Shown: positions 36,862 to 46,958 of the stretch, piece after piece
How positions within the stretch are numbered: the stretch's first letter is position 1
Layout of the letters: each line of letters opens with the position of its first letter
Assembly (NCBI RefSeq): GCF_022919575.1
Contig: NZ_CP095071.1
Location: forward strand, 1,612,001-1,676,000
Length of the DNA: 64,000 nt
Direction: 5' to 3'
Origin: Gracilibacillus salinarum
Lineage (GTDB): Bacteria > Bacillota > Bacilli > Bacillales > Amphibacillaceae
Made by a program: the position numbers and the translations under genes
Notes under the pieces: model-generated
Told to the model about the DNA's origin: nothing
Seen by the model: the letters and a program-made list of their open reading frames with translations, nothing else
Database searches by the model: none

Positions 36862-38388
36862 ATGACACAGAAAAGAGTTATGATGTTTTGCTTTTCATTA
36901 ATTTGTTTATCCGTATTATTATTTGCTTGTTCCAAAAATGAAAACGCTTCAACAGACTCAACAGATGAATCAGAAAAAAACAGCAGCGATGAACCACAAG
37001 AAATTTCAATGATGTTTAACCTCCACGTCCCTGAAGTCCCGGACGGTCGTCTTGAAGAACTGTTAGAAGAGAAAACAAATACAGAGTTAGACATCCGATG
37101 GGTACCAGATAACAACTATGCAGAAACGCTCAACACACAGATCGCAACTGGAAACTTACCAGATGTGTTTTTGTTGAAAGATGTCACGCTTGACCAACAG
37201 AAAGATGCCGTCCGCGATGGACAGTATTGGGAAATTGGTCCCTATTTAGAGGAATTTCCTAACTTAAATAAATTGAATAAAGATATTCTGAAAAATACGA
37301 TGATCGATGGCAAAATTTATACGCTTTACGCAGGACGTCCATTATCTCGTCAAGGGTTAATCTACCGTAAAGACTGGGCAGATAACCTAGGGTTGGATGC
37401 CCCGACAAATCTTGATGAACTATACGAAATGATGAGGGCCTTTACCGAAGATGATCCAGACGGTAATGGAGAGGATGATACGATCGGTTTAACAGACCGT
37501 GAAATCCTTGGAACATTTGAAAACTTCGCGACCTGGCATGGTGCCCCTAATAGGTGGGGAGAAAAAGATGGGCAATTGCTGCCACAGTTCATGTTCCCTG
37601 AATACCGTGAAGCGATGGATTACTTCAAAAGCTTATTCGATAAGGGCTATATTAATAAAGATGCCCCTGTAACGAGTAAAACAGACCAGCAGGAGCTTCT
37701 GAAAAATGGAACAGCCGGTGTTTATATTGGTACGATGGGCGATGTGGAGCCAATGTACAGTGATGCCGTTGCAATCAATCCAGATGTAGAATTTGATGTA
37801 CACAACCATATTGAAGGTTCGGATGGCGAATACCGCACCCGTTCAATTCCTGGCTATGGCAGTATGCTGATTTTCCCTAAACAGTCAGTAGAAACAGAAG
37901 AAGAATTAAAAGGCATTCTCGCTTTCTTCGATTTCTTAATGACACCAGAAGGATCTAACCTGCTATACTGGGGTGTCGAAGGCGAACACTATGAAGTGGT
38001 GGATGGCTTTGCAAAAGTGAAGGAAGATAACGAAGAAGCGTACAATCTAGAAATTAGACCATATACACCATTTGAAATTGGTGAACCTGAAACAAACGGC
38101 CGCTACACTGGTTATTATGACTATGAACCACGAGCAAAAGCCGATGAATTATATGAAGATAACAATGAACACTTAGTCCATGACCCAACCGCCTCCTTAG
38201 AATCACCAACATGGGCAGAAAAATCAGAAACATTAAATCAAATCATGGAAGATGCAACTTACCAATACTTCTTAGGTCAACTTGACGAAGCAGGCTTTGA
38301 AGATGCGATCGAGCGTTGGAAAGAAGCTGGTGGTCAACAGGTCATTGATGAGTATACAGAAGGTTATAAGGAACAGAATAACGGATAA
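36862..38388 (+). CDS. Extracellular sugar-binding lipoprotein, LplA-like (orphan, no permeases)
   Basis: About 508 residues. ATG 36862 follows AAGGGGTG and begins a lipoprotein signal (lipobox LLFAC, Cys near 23), then a Ser/Asp-rich linker. The type-1 binding fold includes FTEDDPDGNGEDDTIGL (about 196-212). It is a clear paralogue of the protein at 40809 (both have GRPLSRQG-IYRKDWA-NLGLDAP). No permease or ATPase gene is adjacent, so it must use a transporter encoded elsewhere or act as a sensor partner. It sits beside cupin-AraC and membrane-AraC regulators. Confidence 0.9.
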   Translation: MTQKRVMMFCFSLICLSVLLFACSKNENASTDSTDESEKNSSDEPQEISMMFNLHVPEVPDGRLEELLEEKTNTELDIRWVPDNNYAETLNTQIATGNLPDVFLLKDVTLDQQKDAVRDGQYWEIGPYLEEFPNLNKLNKDILKNTMIDGKIYTLYAGRPLSRQGLIYRKDWADNLGLDAPTNLDELYEMMRAFTEDDPDGNGEDDTIGLTDREILGTFENFATWHGAPNRWGEKDGQLLPQFMFPEYREAMDYFKSLFDKGYINKDAPVTSKTDQQELLKNGTAGVYIGTMGDVEPMYSDAVAINPDVEFDVHNHIEGSDGEYRTRSIPGYGSMLIFPKQSVETEEELKGILAFFDFLMTPEGSNLLYWGVEGEHYEVVDGFAKVKEDNEEAYNLEIRPYTPFEIGEPETNGRYTGYYDYEPRAKADELYEDNNEHLVHDPTASLESPTWAEKSETLNQIMEDATYQYFLGQLDEAGFEDAIERWKEAGGQQVIDEYTEGYKEQNNG

Positions 38389-38394
38389 TGATAT

Positions 38395-38430
38395 GAGCCC
38401 ATCCATATAAGTGGTGGGCTCTTTCATTTT
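38395..38430. terminator. Terminator between convergent solute-binding and AraC genes
   Basis: GAGCCCATCC-ATATAA-GTGGTGGGCTC followed by TTTCATTTTT; bidirectional position. Confidence 0.75.
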
Positions 38431-40691
38431 TATACTTCTTTTTTCTGTTTTCGGTACTTCCCTGGAGTAACACCTATTTTTTTTCGGAAGGATCGTATAA
38501 AATTTTGTGAATTATTATAACGTAGTCGCTCTGCTATATCTTTAATAGAAATAGAAGTCTCCTCCAAAAGTTTTTTAGCCATCTCCAGCCGATAATGAGA
38601 AAGATATTCGCTAAAGGATACATTCGTTTCTTTTCTAAACAAACTACTTAGATAACTTGTATTATAATGCAAGCGCAATGCTACACTTTCCAAAGTTAAA
38701 TCCTGATCAAATTCTGTCTGAATAATATGGATAACTTGATCTGAGATGGAACGGTACTCCTCACCAACTCTTCGGTTGAATGCTTCCATGATTGGATAAA
38801 TCATATGCGTTTTGAACCAGCTTTCCACTTCTTCTTTGGAACTAAATTGGTATAATTTATAAATCAGAGAGTGACTTTCATCTCTAAGATCCATTTCAAT
38901 TAATAAACTCTCTGCTAATTCGAATAAATTATTCAGAAGACGAATAATTGCCATTTCATACTGTTCATCATTTATATTGCTAGCAAATATATGGTCAAGT
39001 ATGTCTGCTAATCTCTCATCTATTAATTGTTTATTATTTGACTTCATTGCATCAAACAATTCATGTTGAATCTGCTTAGGGTAAAGGTTTATTACGAATG
39101 GAGAAGACTGAATCGTATCGTAATAAATAATTTTTTCTTGCCCCAAGGTTAACGTTTGTCTAAGTGAAACCTCGCTTTCTTTGTAAGCTATATGTAACTC
39201 TTTCAAATTTGGATAACTACTACTTACACCTATACTTACCGGTATTTTTAGGATCAATTTTATTTTTTCTTGGATAAAACAGATTAGATCATTTTTGATA
39301 CATTCCTCCATAACAGTAGTTCTTAACACTGTTACTTGTTTATTCTCTATCACTACTGGAGGTAATGATTGTTTTTGATCGATTACATCTTCCACTATCG
39401 ATTGAATAGCAAAAAGAATTATATCCTGATCCTGATGAATAAACTCTGTATCTTTAAATGAATCAATACGTATACTTATAACCGTATACTCCTCATTTTC
39501 ACCCTCTATCATTCTATCATTTATTTCTTTTTCAGTGGCCTTACCTTGTATTAACTTATTTACGAAAAACTGATTTAATTGTCTATGTTGAGATTTCATC
39601 TTACCTTCCAATGTTTCATTTTTCGCTGAAATCAACTGAATATGATTTTCTATCTCTACTAGCTCATCTCGAAAGTTACTACCTGTGGAATCTTCCGTTT
39701 TTTCTTTCAATGAAAGAATTACCCTCCCAATTGGTGCGTACAATTTCCCAGACCCAATAATAGCAACAATAATTAATCCGAACAAAATAATGAAACAGAC
39801 CATTAATGTAAACAAACCAATGGAGTGAGATGATTCCTTTATTTCATCGAGCTTTACCAAATTTATATAAATCCAGCTATTATAATTAGACCTCCGATAT
39901 GTAACTAAGTAGCTTTTCTTATTCAATGGCATATAAAATTGTGATTGATCGCGGCTATCTATTTTCTCTAATAACTGATTTTTTAAAAACGTTTCACCTA
40001 AACTGTCATCTCCATGAGACATTACAACCTCACTTTGCTCATTTACTATGATAGTCATGCCCTTCTCATCATCAACAGAGATTCGTTTATTCAACTCACA
40101 AAGTGGAAGCATGGCAATAACATATCCCTTTACATGGCTACTGTTTAAAGGTAAACTTTTCACCATTTCTAGATAACGCTTACATTTTGTAGCAACATGT
40201 GCTTCTGCACCTAAGTGTTGCTCTTCTTGAAGTAACCAGGTTGAAGTACTATTAAGTCCTTCCATTTCCTGAATAGCTGAAAGATCATTCTGATTCAAAT
40301 GCTTTAAACCTCTATTTCTAACCATCCATTCATAATCTTTGTTGATAAAAACTATATCTGTCACACCTGAATCAAAGCGTTGTAAATTATTCATTTCGGT
40401 TTTTAATTTTCTGTACAATGGAAATTGATTGGGTTCTAATGGCTCTTGTAATAATTGGTTACTAAGTAGTGACATGCCAAAGTTTGTTAATGATTGATCT
40501 ACTTGTTTCAAAGCTTGTTCATACATCAATTGTGTCTGCAGGACATTATGTAATTTCTCTTTCTCTACTTGTTTTTGCATACTGTTCGCCGAATTAATAT
40601 AAGAAAAAATCCCAACTATTACTACAGGGATAATCCCAAGCAACAAAGCAAATGACAAAAGTTTTATATAGAATTTGGAACTTTTTTTCAA
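38430..40691 (-). CDS. Membrane-bound AraC-type regulator, YesS/YtdP-like
   Basis: About 753 residues. First membrane span at about 10-31, extracellular sensor to about 290, second span at about 295-320, then a cytoplasmic linker and a C-terminal AraC double helix-turn-helix (about 655-750; SIKDIAERLRYNNSQNFIRSFRKKIGVTPGKYR). This one-component layout matches YesS/YtdP (about 760-770 residues), which sense extracellular oligosaccharides directly. TTG 40691 has GGGAGG seven bases upstream and is preferred over 40706. The gene is AT-rich relative to its neighbours. It lies between two paralogous solute-binding protein genes and probably controls at least one. Confidence 0.88.
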   Translation of the reverse strand: MKKSSKFYIKLLSFALLLGIIPVVIVGIFSYINSANSMQKQVEKEKLHNVLQTQLMYEQALKQVDQSLTNFGMSLLSNQLLQEPLEPNQFPLYRKLKTEMNNLQRFDSGVTDIVFINKDYEWMVRNRGLKHLNQNDLSAIQEMEGLNSTSTWLLQEEQHLGAEAHVATKCKRYLEMVKSLPLNSSHVKGYVIAMLPLCELNKRISVDDEKGMTIIVNEQSEVVMSHGDDSLGETFLKNQLLEKIDSRDQSQFYMPLNKKSYLVTYRRSNYNSWIYINLVKLDEIKESSHSIGLFTLMVCFIILFGLIIVAIIGSGKLYAPIGRVILSLKEKTEDSTGSNFRDELVEIENHIQLISAKNETLEGKMKSQHRQLNQFFVNKLIQGKATEKEINDRMIEGENEEYTVISIRIDSFKDTEFIHQDQDIILFAIQSIVEDVIDQKQSLPPVVIENKQVTVLRTTVMEECIKNDLICFIQEKIKLILKIPVSIGVSSSYPNLKELHIAYKESEVSLRQTLTLGQEKIIYYDTIQSSPFVINLYPKQIQHELFDAMKSNNKQLIDERLADILDHIFASNINDEQYEMAIIRLLNNLFELAESLLIEMDLRDESHSLIYKLYQFSSKEEVESWFKTHMIYPIMEAFNRRVGEEYRSISDQVIHIIQTEFDQDLTLESVALRLHYNTSYLSSLFRKETNVSFSEYLSHYRLEMAKKLLEETSISIKDIAERLRYNNSQNFIRSFRKKIGVTPGKYRKQKKEV

Positions 40692-40764
40692 TACTTGGCC
40701 TCCCATCAGGATAAACTTTATGAAAACAGTTTATCATAAAAGTACACACTTCCCCTTCAAATAT

Positions 40765-40797
40765 AAAAAAATAGCTGCTTATCACAGCTATTTTTTC
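40765..40797 (-). terminator. Terminator of the second orphan solute-binding protein gene
   Basis: AAAAAATAGCTG-N8-CAGCTATTTTTT; on the minus strand it follows the stop at 40809 and precedes the regulator gene, so the regulator has its own promoter. Confidence 0.75.
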
Positions 40798-40808
40798 ATT
40801 TTATGAAA

Positions 40809-42311
40809 TTAATTCTCTTTATATGAAACGTTAAATTCCTCTATCACATCTTCTCCACCAGATGTTTTCCACTTTTCGATAGCTTCATCAAATTCCTCTT
40901 CATCAATCTCTCCAAGTATATAATTAAAAGTTGCATCTACCATAATCGTTTTTAATTCTTCACTCTTCAGATCATATGTTTCAGAATCCAGTGTGATAGT
41001 AGGATTCTTGATTAAATACTCCTCATTATCTTTAAATAAATCATCTGCTTTCTCTCTTGCCTCTAAAGGAAAACTCCCTTCATATCTTCCATTCGTTTCA
41101 GGTTCTCCTATCTCCAGTGTTTGATATGGAATGACTTCCCTATCCAATTTCGCGGAATCCTCAATTGCCACTGCTTTCCCATCTTCTACTTCATAATGTT
41201 CCCCTTCTATTCCCCAGTACACAGTGTTCGCTATTTCAGGCTCCATTAATTTATCAAAAAATCCTAAGATGACCTTTAATTCTTCCTCTGTTTCCACAGA
41301 AGATTTCGGAAAGAAATAAGGATGATTATAACCAGGGATGGACCATATTTGGTACTCTCCATTAGGGCCCTTTATTTGATTATAAACATCTAATTTCATA
41401 TTTGGAATATTAACTGAACCATCACTTTGAAGAGCACTTACATCACACATACAACCAATATAGGCACCTGCTTTACCAGATTTAATCATATCTTGTTGAT
41501 CTGGTTTACTAGTTACAGGAAAATCTTGATTGATATATCCATTTTCATGCAGCTTTCTCATAAACTCTAATGTTTCCTGATACTCTGGAAACATAAAGGA
41601 AGGTAATAATTGGCCATCTTTCTCTCCCCATTCATTCGGAGTATTAAACCAGGACGCAATCGTATTAAAAGATCCATAGGCCAAATCACCTCTGTCAGCT
41701 AATCCAATTGTATCGTCTTTACCATTTCCATCAGGATCATTTTCAGTAAATTGTTTTAACATTTCATAAAATTCTTCCGTACTTTGTGGCGCATCTAATC
41801 CTAAATTTTCTGCCCAATCTTTACGATAAATGATTCCTTGTCTTGATAAAGGGCGACCTTGGTATAGAGAATATAACTTTCCATCCACTCTTGTATTATC
41901 TAAAATTTCTTCTTTTAATTTTTTTAAATTCTCAAATTCATCTAAGTAAGATTCTATCTCCCAAAATTGGCCGTCTCGGATCGCCTCTTTATATATACCC
42001 TCTATAGGAATGTTTGCGACCTCTGGCATACTATCTGTTGCAAATGAAGTATTCATTCTATCCTGATAATTATTTGCGGGAATATATTGCAGATTAAGAG
42101 AAATACCTGTGAGTTCTTCTATTTTCTCTTCCATTTTTGAATCAGGCGTTTCTGCGCTGTGCAGAGGCGTATATATCGTAATTTCATTTAAATCTTCACT
42201 TCCTTCTCCTGTGTTACCTCCCTCCTCATTAGAAGCGCTTTCATTATTGCTGCAACCAAATAAAACCATACATAGTACCATGAATAAAATAGCGGTTTTC
42301 AGCTTATGCAT
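40809..42311 (-). CDS. Extracellular sugar-binding lipoprotein, LplA-like (orphan, no permeases)
   Basis: 500 residues. Lipoprotein signal with lipobox VLFGC (Cys near 20), Glu/Asn-rich linker, binding fold with FTENDPDGNGKDDTIGLADRG. Paralogue of the protein at 36862 along its whole length, although it differs around residue 260, where it has AYIGCMCDVSALQSD in place of VYIGTMGDVEPMYSD. ATG 42311 follows AAAGGGTGATTAT. It is transcribed towards a membrane AraC-type regulator but separated from it by a terminator. AT-rich like that regulator, which suggests the two moved or diverged together. No permeases are adjacent. Confidence 0.9.
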   Translation of the reverse strand: MHKLKTAILFMVLCMVLFGCSNNESASNEEGGNTGEGSEDLNEITIYTPLHSAETPDSKMEEKIEELTGISLNLQYIPANNYQDRMNTSFATDSMPEVANIPIEGIYKEAIRDGQFWEIESYLDEFENLKKLKEEILDNTRVDGKLYSLYQGRPLSRQGIIYRKDWAENLGLDAPQSTEEFYEMLKQFTENDPDGNGKDDTIGLADRGDLAYGSFNTIASWFNTPNEWGEKDGQLLPSFMFPEYQETLEFMRKLHENGYINQDFPVTSKPDQQDMIKSGKAGAYIGCMCDVSALQSDGSVNIPNMKLDVYNQIKGPNGEYQIWSIPGYNHPYFFPKSSVETEEELKVILGFFDKLMEPEIANTVYWGIEGEHYEVEDGKAVAIEDSAKLDREVIPYQTLEIGEPETNGRYEGSFPLEAREKADDLFKDNEEYLIKNPTITLDSETYDLKSEELKTIMVDATFNYILGEIDEEEFDEAIEKWKTSGGEDVIEEFNVSYKEN

Positions 42312-42387
42312 ATAATCACCCTTTCTTTATTTATTCATATTGTAAAGTCACTTATTACATTCCGTATATAATCATCGCTTTGTCTTT

Positions 42388-42492
42388 CTAGCTAACATCA
42401 ATACCCGCGCTTGGAATTCCAATATAATGATTGTTTTCTAAACATATGACACCAGCATTTATTTCTTCATCTAAATAGAAAGTAGCACCTTT
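42388..42492 (-). pseudogene. Possible C-terminal remnant of a lost protein gene
   Basis: A 33-codon stretch ending in TAG reads GATFYLDEEINAGVICLENN followed by HYIGIPSAGIDVS, protein-like in composition, with an in-frame stop just upstream and no start or ribosome site. It sits between the solute-binding protein gene and a terminator. It may be the tail of a deleted gene; this is a reading by eye and no family was recognised. Confidence 0.3.
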
Positions 42493-42517
42493 TTAAGTAA
42501 TTTCCAAAAATAGATGA

Positions 42518-42550
42518 AGAGCGATCTTCTCCTTAGGAGGAAGATCGCTT
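42518..42550 (-). terminator. Terminator of the nucleotidyltransferase gene
   Basis: AGCGATCTTC and GAAGATCGCT arms (42520-42529, 42540-42549); on the minus strand it is followed by CTTCATCTATTTTT. Confidence 0.75.
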
Positions 42551-42554
42551 GTCT

Positions 42555-43289
42555 TTACTCAGCAAACATCCTCTGCACCTTCTCATAACTCTCCAACGTA
42601 CCAATATCATAACGATATCCCGCAAATTGAAAAGCAAATACATCCTTATGCTCAATCAGCCACGGAATAAAATGCCCCGGTGCATCCGGGTTATTTCCCT
42701 CTTGCAAATATGTAACAAAAAATGGCAACGTCTCTTTTCGATACAGATAAAAAGGCGGTGCTGCCAACTGAGATTTTGGCATATTTGGTTTTTCCTCGAA
42801 GGATAATACCCTTCTATCCGTTGACACTTCCACAACACCAGTTCTTTTGAGTTCATCTAAATCGTCAAGTGCGTGGCAGCTGATACAATCGCTATCTTTC
42901 TCCATAAAAAAGGAGACGAAATCTGTTAATTGAAAATCAAACAAATTATCACCAGCAAGCACCAATAGGTCATCCTTTATCCCTTCGTGCTCTAAGACAT
43001 ATTGAATATCTCCGATGGCTCCGAGGCGAGTTTCATTAGAGGTCGTTCTGTCATTGATTACCTTGATTGGTTTCCTGCCATCATAATGACTTGTCCAGTC
43101 TTGAAAGCTTTTGGCAAACTTGTCATTCGTTACAATATATAGTTGATCAATTTCCGGTACTGCTTCGACTTTTTCCATGATTCGTTCCAAAATAGACTTG
43201 CCTGCCACTTCTAACAACGGTTTTGCTTTATGCTTCGTTAATGGGTATAATCTTGTGGCATATCCGGCCGCTAAAATGATACACTTCAT
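42555..43289 (-). CDS. Sugar-1-phosphate nucleotidyltransferase
   Basis: 244 residues. The N-terminal nucleotide-binding motif LAAGYATRLYPLTKHKAKPLL identifies the NTP_transferase family. DNLFDF (about 108) is the metal/sugar-phosphate Asp, and FEEKPNMPKSQLAAPPFYLY is the later substrate block. The GYATR variant of G-x-G-T-R is common in the spore-coat-polysaccharide and LicC-like members. The base and sugar are uncertain. ATG 43289 follows AAGGAG about nine bases upstream and is preferred over 43310. Probably supplies a precursor for surface polysaccharide with the Ugd, MnaA and GtaB genes beside it. Confidence 0.85.
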   Translation of the reverse strand: MKCIILAAGYATRLYPLTKHKAKPLLEVAGKSILERIMEKVEAVPEIDQLYIVTNDKFAKSFQDWTSHYDGRKPIKVINDRTTSNETRLGAIGDIQYVLEHEGIKDDLLVLAGDNLFDFQLTDFVSFFMEKDSDCISCHALDDLDELKRTGVVEVSTDRRVLSFEEKPNMPKSQLAAPPFYLYRKETLPFFVTYLQEGNNPDAPGHFIPWLIEHKDVFAFQFAGYRYDIGTLESYEKVQRMFAE

Positions 43290-43328
43290 CCAACCATCTC
43301 CTTGCGTCAACTCTCTCTTGATTCTACC

Positions 43329-43374
43329 ATAAAGTGAGACGTCAAACTTATCAGGAAGTTATCATACGTTTATC
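43329..43374 (+). repeat. Repeat A, copy 5 (both hairpins deleted, 46 bp)
   Basis: ATAAAGTGAGACGTC joined to AAACTTATCAGGAAGTTATC then ATACGTTTATC. It shares the AAGTTATCAT junction with copy 2. Confidence 0.55.
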
Positions 43375-43383
43375 CCCCACTAC

Positions 43384-43417
43384 GAAAATCACTTTCTGCG
43401 CATCAACAGAAAGTGAT
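43384..43417 (-). terminator. Terminator of the ugd gene
   Basis: ATCACTTTCTG-N8-CAGAAAGTGAT; on the minus strand followed by TTTCGT. Confidence 0.7.
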
Positions 43418-43422
43418 CATCA

Positions 43423-44589
43423 TTAGTCGCGTGAGAAAATATCACGCGTATACACCTTATTCAGACAATTTTTCAGTTCTTCTGTTACCCGATTGGCGAC
43501 GATCACATCAACCGATTCCTTGAATTGTTCCAAATCAGGCTCGACATCACAGTCAAAAAACTGTTTCTCCACAATGGTAGGTTCATAGATGACAACTCGC
43601 ATGCCCTTTTCCAACATCCGTCTCATCACGCCTTGGATAGCAGATTCTCTGAAGTTATCGGAATCAGTTTTCATCGTTAATCGATAAATACCAACGATTT
43701 GTGGTTGATTTTCCATTATTCGATTCGCAACATGATCTTTTCGAGTTTGGTTCGCGTCCACTACTGCCCGCATCATATTGTTTGGCACATCCTGATAATT
43801 GGCAAGCAGCTGCTTCGTATCTTTTGGTAAACAATAACCGCCATAGCCAAACGACGGATTATTATAATGGTTGCCAATTCTCGGATCAAGGCTGACCCCT
43901 TCAATAATTTGTTTGCTGTCGAGTCCTCGCACTTCCGCATATGTATCCAATTCATTAAAAAAAGCAACCCGCATCGCCAAATACGTATTCGCGAATAATT
44001 TAACCGCTTCTGCTTCAGTTGAATTGGTATACAGTACCTCAATCTCCTCTTTCTCAGCACCTTCTACTAATAACGTTGCAAACATCTCCGCTCGCTCTGA
44101 CTTGTCACCAATCACGATTCGAGATGGATATAAATTATCATAAAGTGCCCGTCCTTCCCTTAGGAATTCGGGAGAAAAAATAATCCTATCGGTATGATGT
44201 TGTTTACATAGCTCTGCCGTAAACCCAACAGGTACAGTTGATTTAATGATAATCGTTGCATTTCCATTAATATTCATGATGTCAGCAACGACCTTCTCTA
44301 CCGAACTTGTATCAAAAAAATTCCGATCAGGATCATAATTGGTTGGCGTTGAGACGATGATGATTTCTGCGTTCTTGTAAGCAGTCTTCTCATCAGTTGT
44401 TGCTAATAGTTGTAATGATTTTGTTTCCAAGTAAGATTCAATATCTTCATCTATAATAGGGGATTTTCGCAGATTAATCAGACCCACTCTTTCCTCACTG
44501 ATATCCAGCGCCGTAACTTCATGATGTTGCGCAAGTAATATAGCATTGGATAAGCCTACATACCCAATCCCAACTACGGTGATCTTCAT
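43423..44589 (-). CDS. ugd: UDP-glucose 6-dehydrogenase
   Basis: Oxidises UDP-glucose to UDP-glucuronate with two NAD. 388 residues from ATG 44589 (GGAGGG upstream), exactly the length of the short E. coli-type enzyme. Rossmann motif [15 protein letters not shown] at the N-terminus; catalytic Cys in [16 protein letters not shown] (about 250); [21 protein letters not shown] and [19 protein letters not shown] also match. UDP-glucose would come from the gtaB product encoded nearby. Own terminator; likely supplies glucuronate for capsule or teichuronic acid. Confidence 0.95.
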   Translation of the reverse strand: MKITVVGIGYVGLSNAILLAQHHEVTALDISEERVGLINLRKSPIIDEDIESYLETKSLQLLATTDEKTAYKNAEIIIVSTPTNYDPDRNFFDTSSVEKVVADIMNINGNATIIIKSTVPVGFTAELCKQHHTDRIIFSPEFLREGRALYDNLYPSRIVIGDKSERAEMFATLLVEGAEKEEIEVLYTNSTEAEAVKLFANTYLAMRVAFFNELDTYAEVRGLDSKQIIEGVSLDPRIGNHYNNPSFGYGGYCLPKDTKQLLANYQDVPNNMMRAVVDANQTRKDHVANRIMENQPQIVGIYRLTMKTDSDNFRESAIQGVMRRMLEKGMRVVIYEPTIVEKQFFDCDVEPDLEQFKESVDVIVANRVTEELKNCLNKVYTRDIFSRD

Positions 44590-44718
44590 TTCCATCCCTC
44601 CAGTACTACTTACTGATCATTGTACTTTATTTTATGAGGAATTTTATTGGCTATGATGAATATTAACATAATCTTAAAAGTAATTTTACAAAAATTTACT
44701 TGCATTTGACAAGTGACT

Positions 44719-44760
44719 AAAAAAACCTGAGCTAACTAAAAATAGCCCAGGTTTTTTTTC
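44719..44760 (-). terminator. Terminator of the mnaA gene
   Basis: AACCTGGGCTA pairs with TAGCTCAGGTT on the minus strand, followed by TTTTT. Confidence 0.8.
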
Positions 44761-44764
44761 AAAA

Positions 44765-45859
44765 TTAATGTACTTCCAATATATCCGCAATACGCTTACT
44801 TGCATAACCATCACCATACGGATTGCTGGCTTTGCTCATTTTTTGATATTCTTCATCATTCTCTAACAGCAATTTAAAATTATTATAAATATTTTCTTCG
44901 TCTGTACCAACTAATTTTAATGTACCTGCTGCCACACCTTCTGGACGTTCTGTCGTGTCACGCATTACAAGTACTGGTTTTCCAAGACTCGGTGCTTCTT
45001 CCTGAATACCACCACTGTCTGTCAAAATCAAGTAGGAGGCCGACAAGAAATTATGGAAATCTATAACTTCTAATGGTTCAATAATACGAACGCGATCATT
45101 ATTTCCAAGTATTTCAGTAGCTGCCTCGCGGACCACCGGATTCATATGGATAGGATAGATTGCTTTGATATCCTCATGCTCCTCAATGATACGTTGAATC
45201 GCTCTAAACATATTCCGCATCGGTTCACCGAGATTTTCTCGTCGATGAGCAGTAATCATGATTAATCGGCTGTCTTTTGCCCATTCTAGCTGCTCATGCT
45301 TATAATCCTCACGTACCGTTGTATGTAACGCATCAATAGCGGTATTACCTGTTACATAAATAGAAGCAGGATCTTTTCCTTCATTCACCAAGTTTTCTTG
45401 GGACATTTCTGTAGGTGCAAAGTTATATTTCGCTACAAGCCCAACCGCCTGACGATTAAATTCTTCCGGATATGGCGAATAAATGTTATACGTTCTTAAA
45501 CCAGCTTCGACATGACCGACCGGGATTTGGGAATAGAAGCATGCTAAAGATGTTACAAATGTCGTGGATGTATCACCGTGTACCAATACAACATCAGGTT
45601 TCACTTCGTCCAGTACAGCTTTCATTTTGTCCAAAATTGCCGTTGTCACATCGAACAGTGTCTGTTTTTCTTTCATAATGGACAAGTTAAAGTCAGGTTC
45701 AATATCAAACACGTCTAACACTTGCTGGAGCATCTCTTTATGTTGACCCGTCACACATACAATTGTTTCCAAATTATTACGTGACTCTAATTCTTTTACT
45801 AACGGACACATTTTTATTGCTTCCGGCCTTGTCCCAAAAACGACCATAACTTTTTTCAT
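44765..45859 (-). CDS. mnaA: UDP-N-acetylglucosamine 2-epimerase
   Basis: Non-hydrolysing epimerase forming UDP-ManNAc for the teichoic acid linkage unit, about 364 residues (family about 370-380). GTRPEAIKMCPLVKEL at the N-terminus; VHGDTSTTFVTSLACFYSQIPVGHVEAGLRT carries the conserved Asp/Glu residues; the C-terminal half has TAHRRENLG, IHMNPVV and TDSGGIQEEAPSLGKPVLVMRDTTERPE. ATG 45859 (AAAGGTG seven bases upstream) is preferred over the frame from 45907. Own terminator. Confidence 0.95.
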   Translation of the reverse strand: MKKVMVVFGTRPEAIKMCPLVKELESRNNLETIVCVTGQHKEMLQQVLDVFDIEPDFNLSIMKEKQTLFDVTTAILDKMKAVLDEVKPDVVLVHGDTSTTFVTSLACFYSQIPVGHVEAGLRTYNIYSPYPEEFNRQAVGLVAKYNFAPTEMSQENLVNEGKDPASIYVTGNTAIDALHTTVREDYKHEQLEWAKDSRLIMITAHRRENLGEPMRNMFRAIQRIIEEHEDIKAIYPIHMNPVVREAATEILGNNDRVRIIEPLEVIDFHNFLSASYLILTDSGGIQEEAPSLGKPVLVMRDTTERPEGVAAGTLKLVGTDEENIYNNFKLLLENDEEYQKMSKASNPYGDGYASKRIADILEVH

Positions 45860-45953
45860 CTTTTCACACCTTTCAAGAATAAGTATTATTCCTGATGACA
45901 TTAACAAGTGAGTTTTACTCTATTAATAGTATCACATTTGTCTATTAACAATA

Positions 45954-45989
45954 AAAAAACTTCCCTCTGTTACAGAAGAAAGTTTTTTT
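45954..45989 (-). terminator. Terminator of the gtaB gene
   Basis: AAACTTTCTTCTGTAACAGA followed by GGGAAGTTTTTTT on the minus strand; a hairpin plus T-run three bases after the stop. Confidence 0.75.
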
Positions 45990-45991
45990 AT

Positions 45992-46873
45992 TTATGATAA
46001 CTTCGTTTTTTCCTGAACTAAATCTTGAAGTATTTGATAAACATCTTCACCAATTTCTTCATTCTCAAGCGCAAATTCAATAGTCGTACGGATAAAACCT
46101 AGTTTTTCTCCAACATCAAAGCGTTTGCCTTCAAAATCGTATGCAAAGACACTTTGACTTTCATTTAATTGCTGGATCGCATCCGTCAGTTGAATTTCAC
46201 CGCCAGCTCCGATTTTCTTGGCATCTAAATAGCCGAAGATTTTCGGAGATAAGACATAACGACCCATAATCGCTAAATTAGATGGTGCTGTACCTTTTTC
46301 AGGCTTTTCGACAAGATTATTTATAGCATACAAATTACCATCTTTACTTGCCGTATCTACAATTCCGTAACGGTGTGTTTCATTTTCAGGTACTTGTTGC
46401 ACACCCAGAATAGAACCGCCAGATTGCTCATATTGCTCAATCATTTGCTGTAAACAGGGTTTTTCCGCTTTTACTATATCGTCACCTAGAAGAACAGCAA
46501 ACGGTTCATCACCAATAAATTTACGGGCACACCATACAGCATGACCTAATCCTAGAGGTTCTTTTTGTCTTATATAGTGTAAATCTACTTTAGATGGTTG
46601 TTTAGTTTTTTCTAATAATTCATATTTACCTTTTTTCATCAGATTATCTTCTAATTCAAAATTATGATCAAAGTGATCCTCAATGGCACGTTTACCCTTA
46701 CCTGTCACAATGATAATATCTTCAATTCCAGATTCAACTGCTTCTTCAATTATATATTGTATGGTTGGCTTATCCACAATCGGCAACATTTCCTTAGGCA
46801 TTGCTTTTGTGGCTGGCAAAAAACGAGTACCCAAACCAGCTGCGGGGATAATCGCCTTTCTGACTTTTTTCAT
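45992..46873 (-). CDS. gtaB: UTP-glucose-1-phosphate uridylyltransferase
   Basis: 293 residues, the usual GtaB/GalU length. [21 protein letters not shown] is the catalytic nucleotide loop; [24 protein letters not shown] (metal Asp) and [23 protein letters not shown] follow. Makes UDP-glucose for teichoic acid glucosylation, glycolipid anchors and Ugd. ATG 46873 with GGAGG upstream. Single gene between two terminators or gaps. Confidence 0.96.
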   Translation of the reverse strand: MKKVRKAIIPAAGLGTRFLPATKAMPKEMLPIVDKPTIQYIIEEAVESGIEDIIIVTGKGKRAIEDHFDHNFELEDNLMKKGKYELLEKTKQPSKVDLHYIRQKEPLGLGHAVWCARKFIGDEPFAVLLGDDIVKAEKPCLQQMIEQYEQSGGSILGVQQVPENETHRYGIVDTASKDGNLYAINNLVEKPEKGTAPSNLAIMGRYVLSPKIFGYLDAKKIGAGGEIQLTDAIQQLNESQSVFAYDFEGKRFDVGEKLGFIRTTIEFALENEEIGEDVYQILQDLVQEKTKLS

Positions 46874-46958
46874 ATTTATTCCTCCAGTGATGTAAAAATC
46901 ATGAAATAACCAAACTCATGTTATCACATTTTTAAAATTTATCAAAATAATAATAGGT

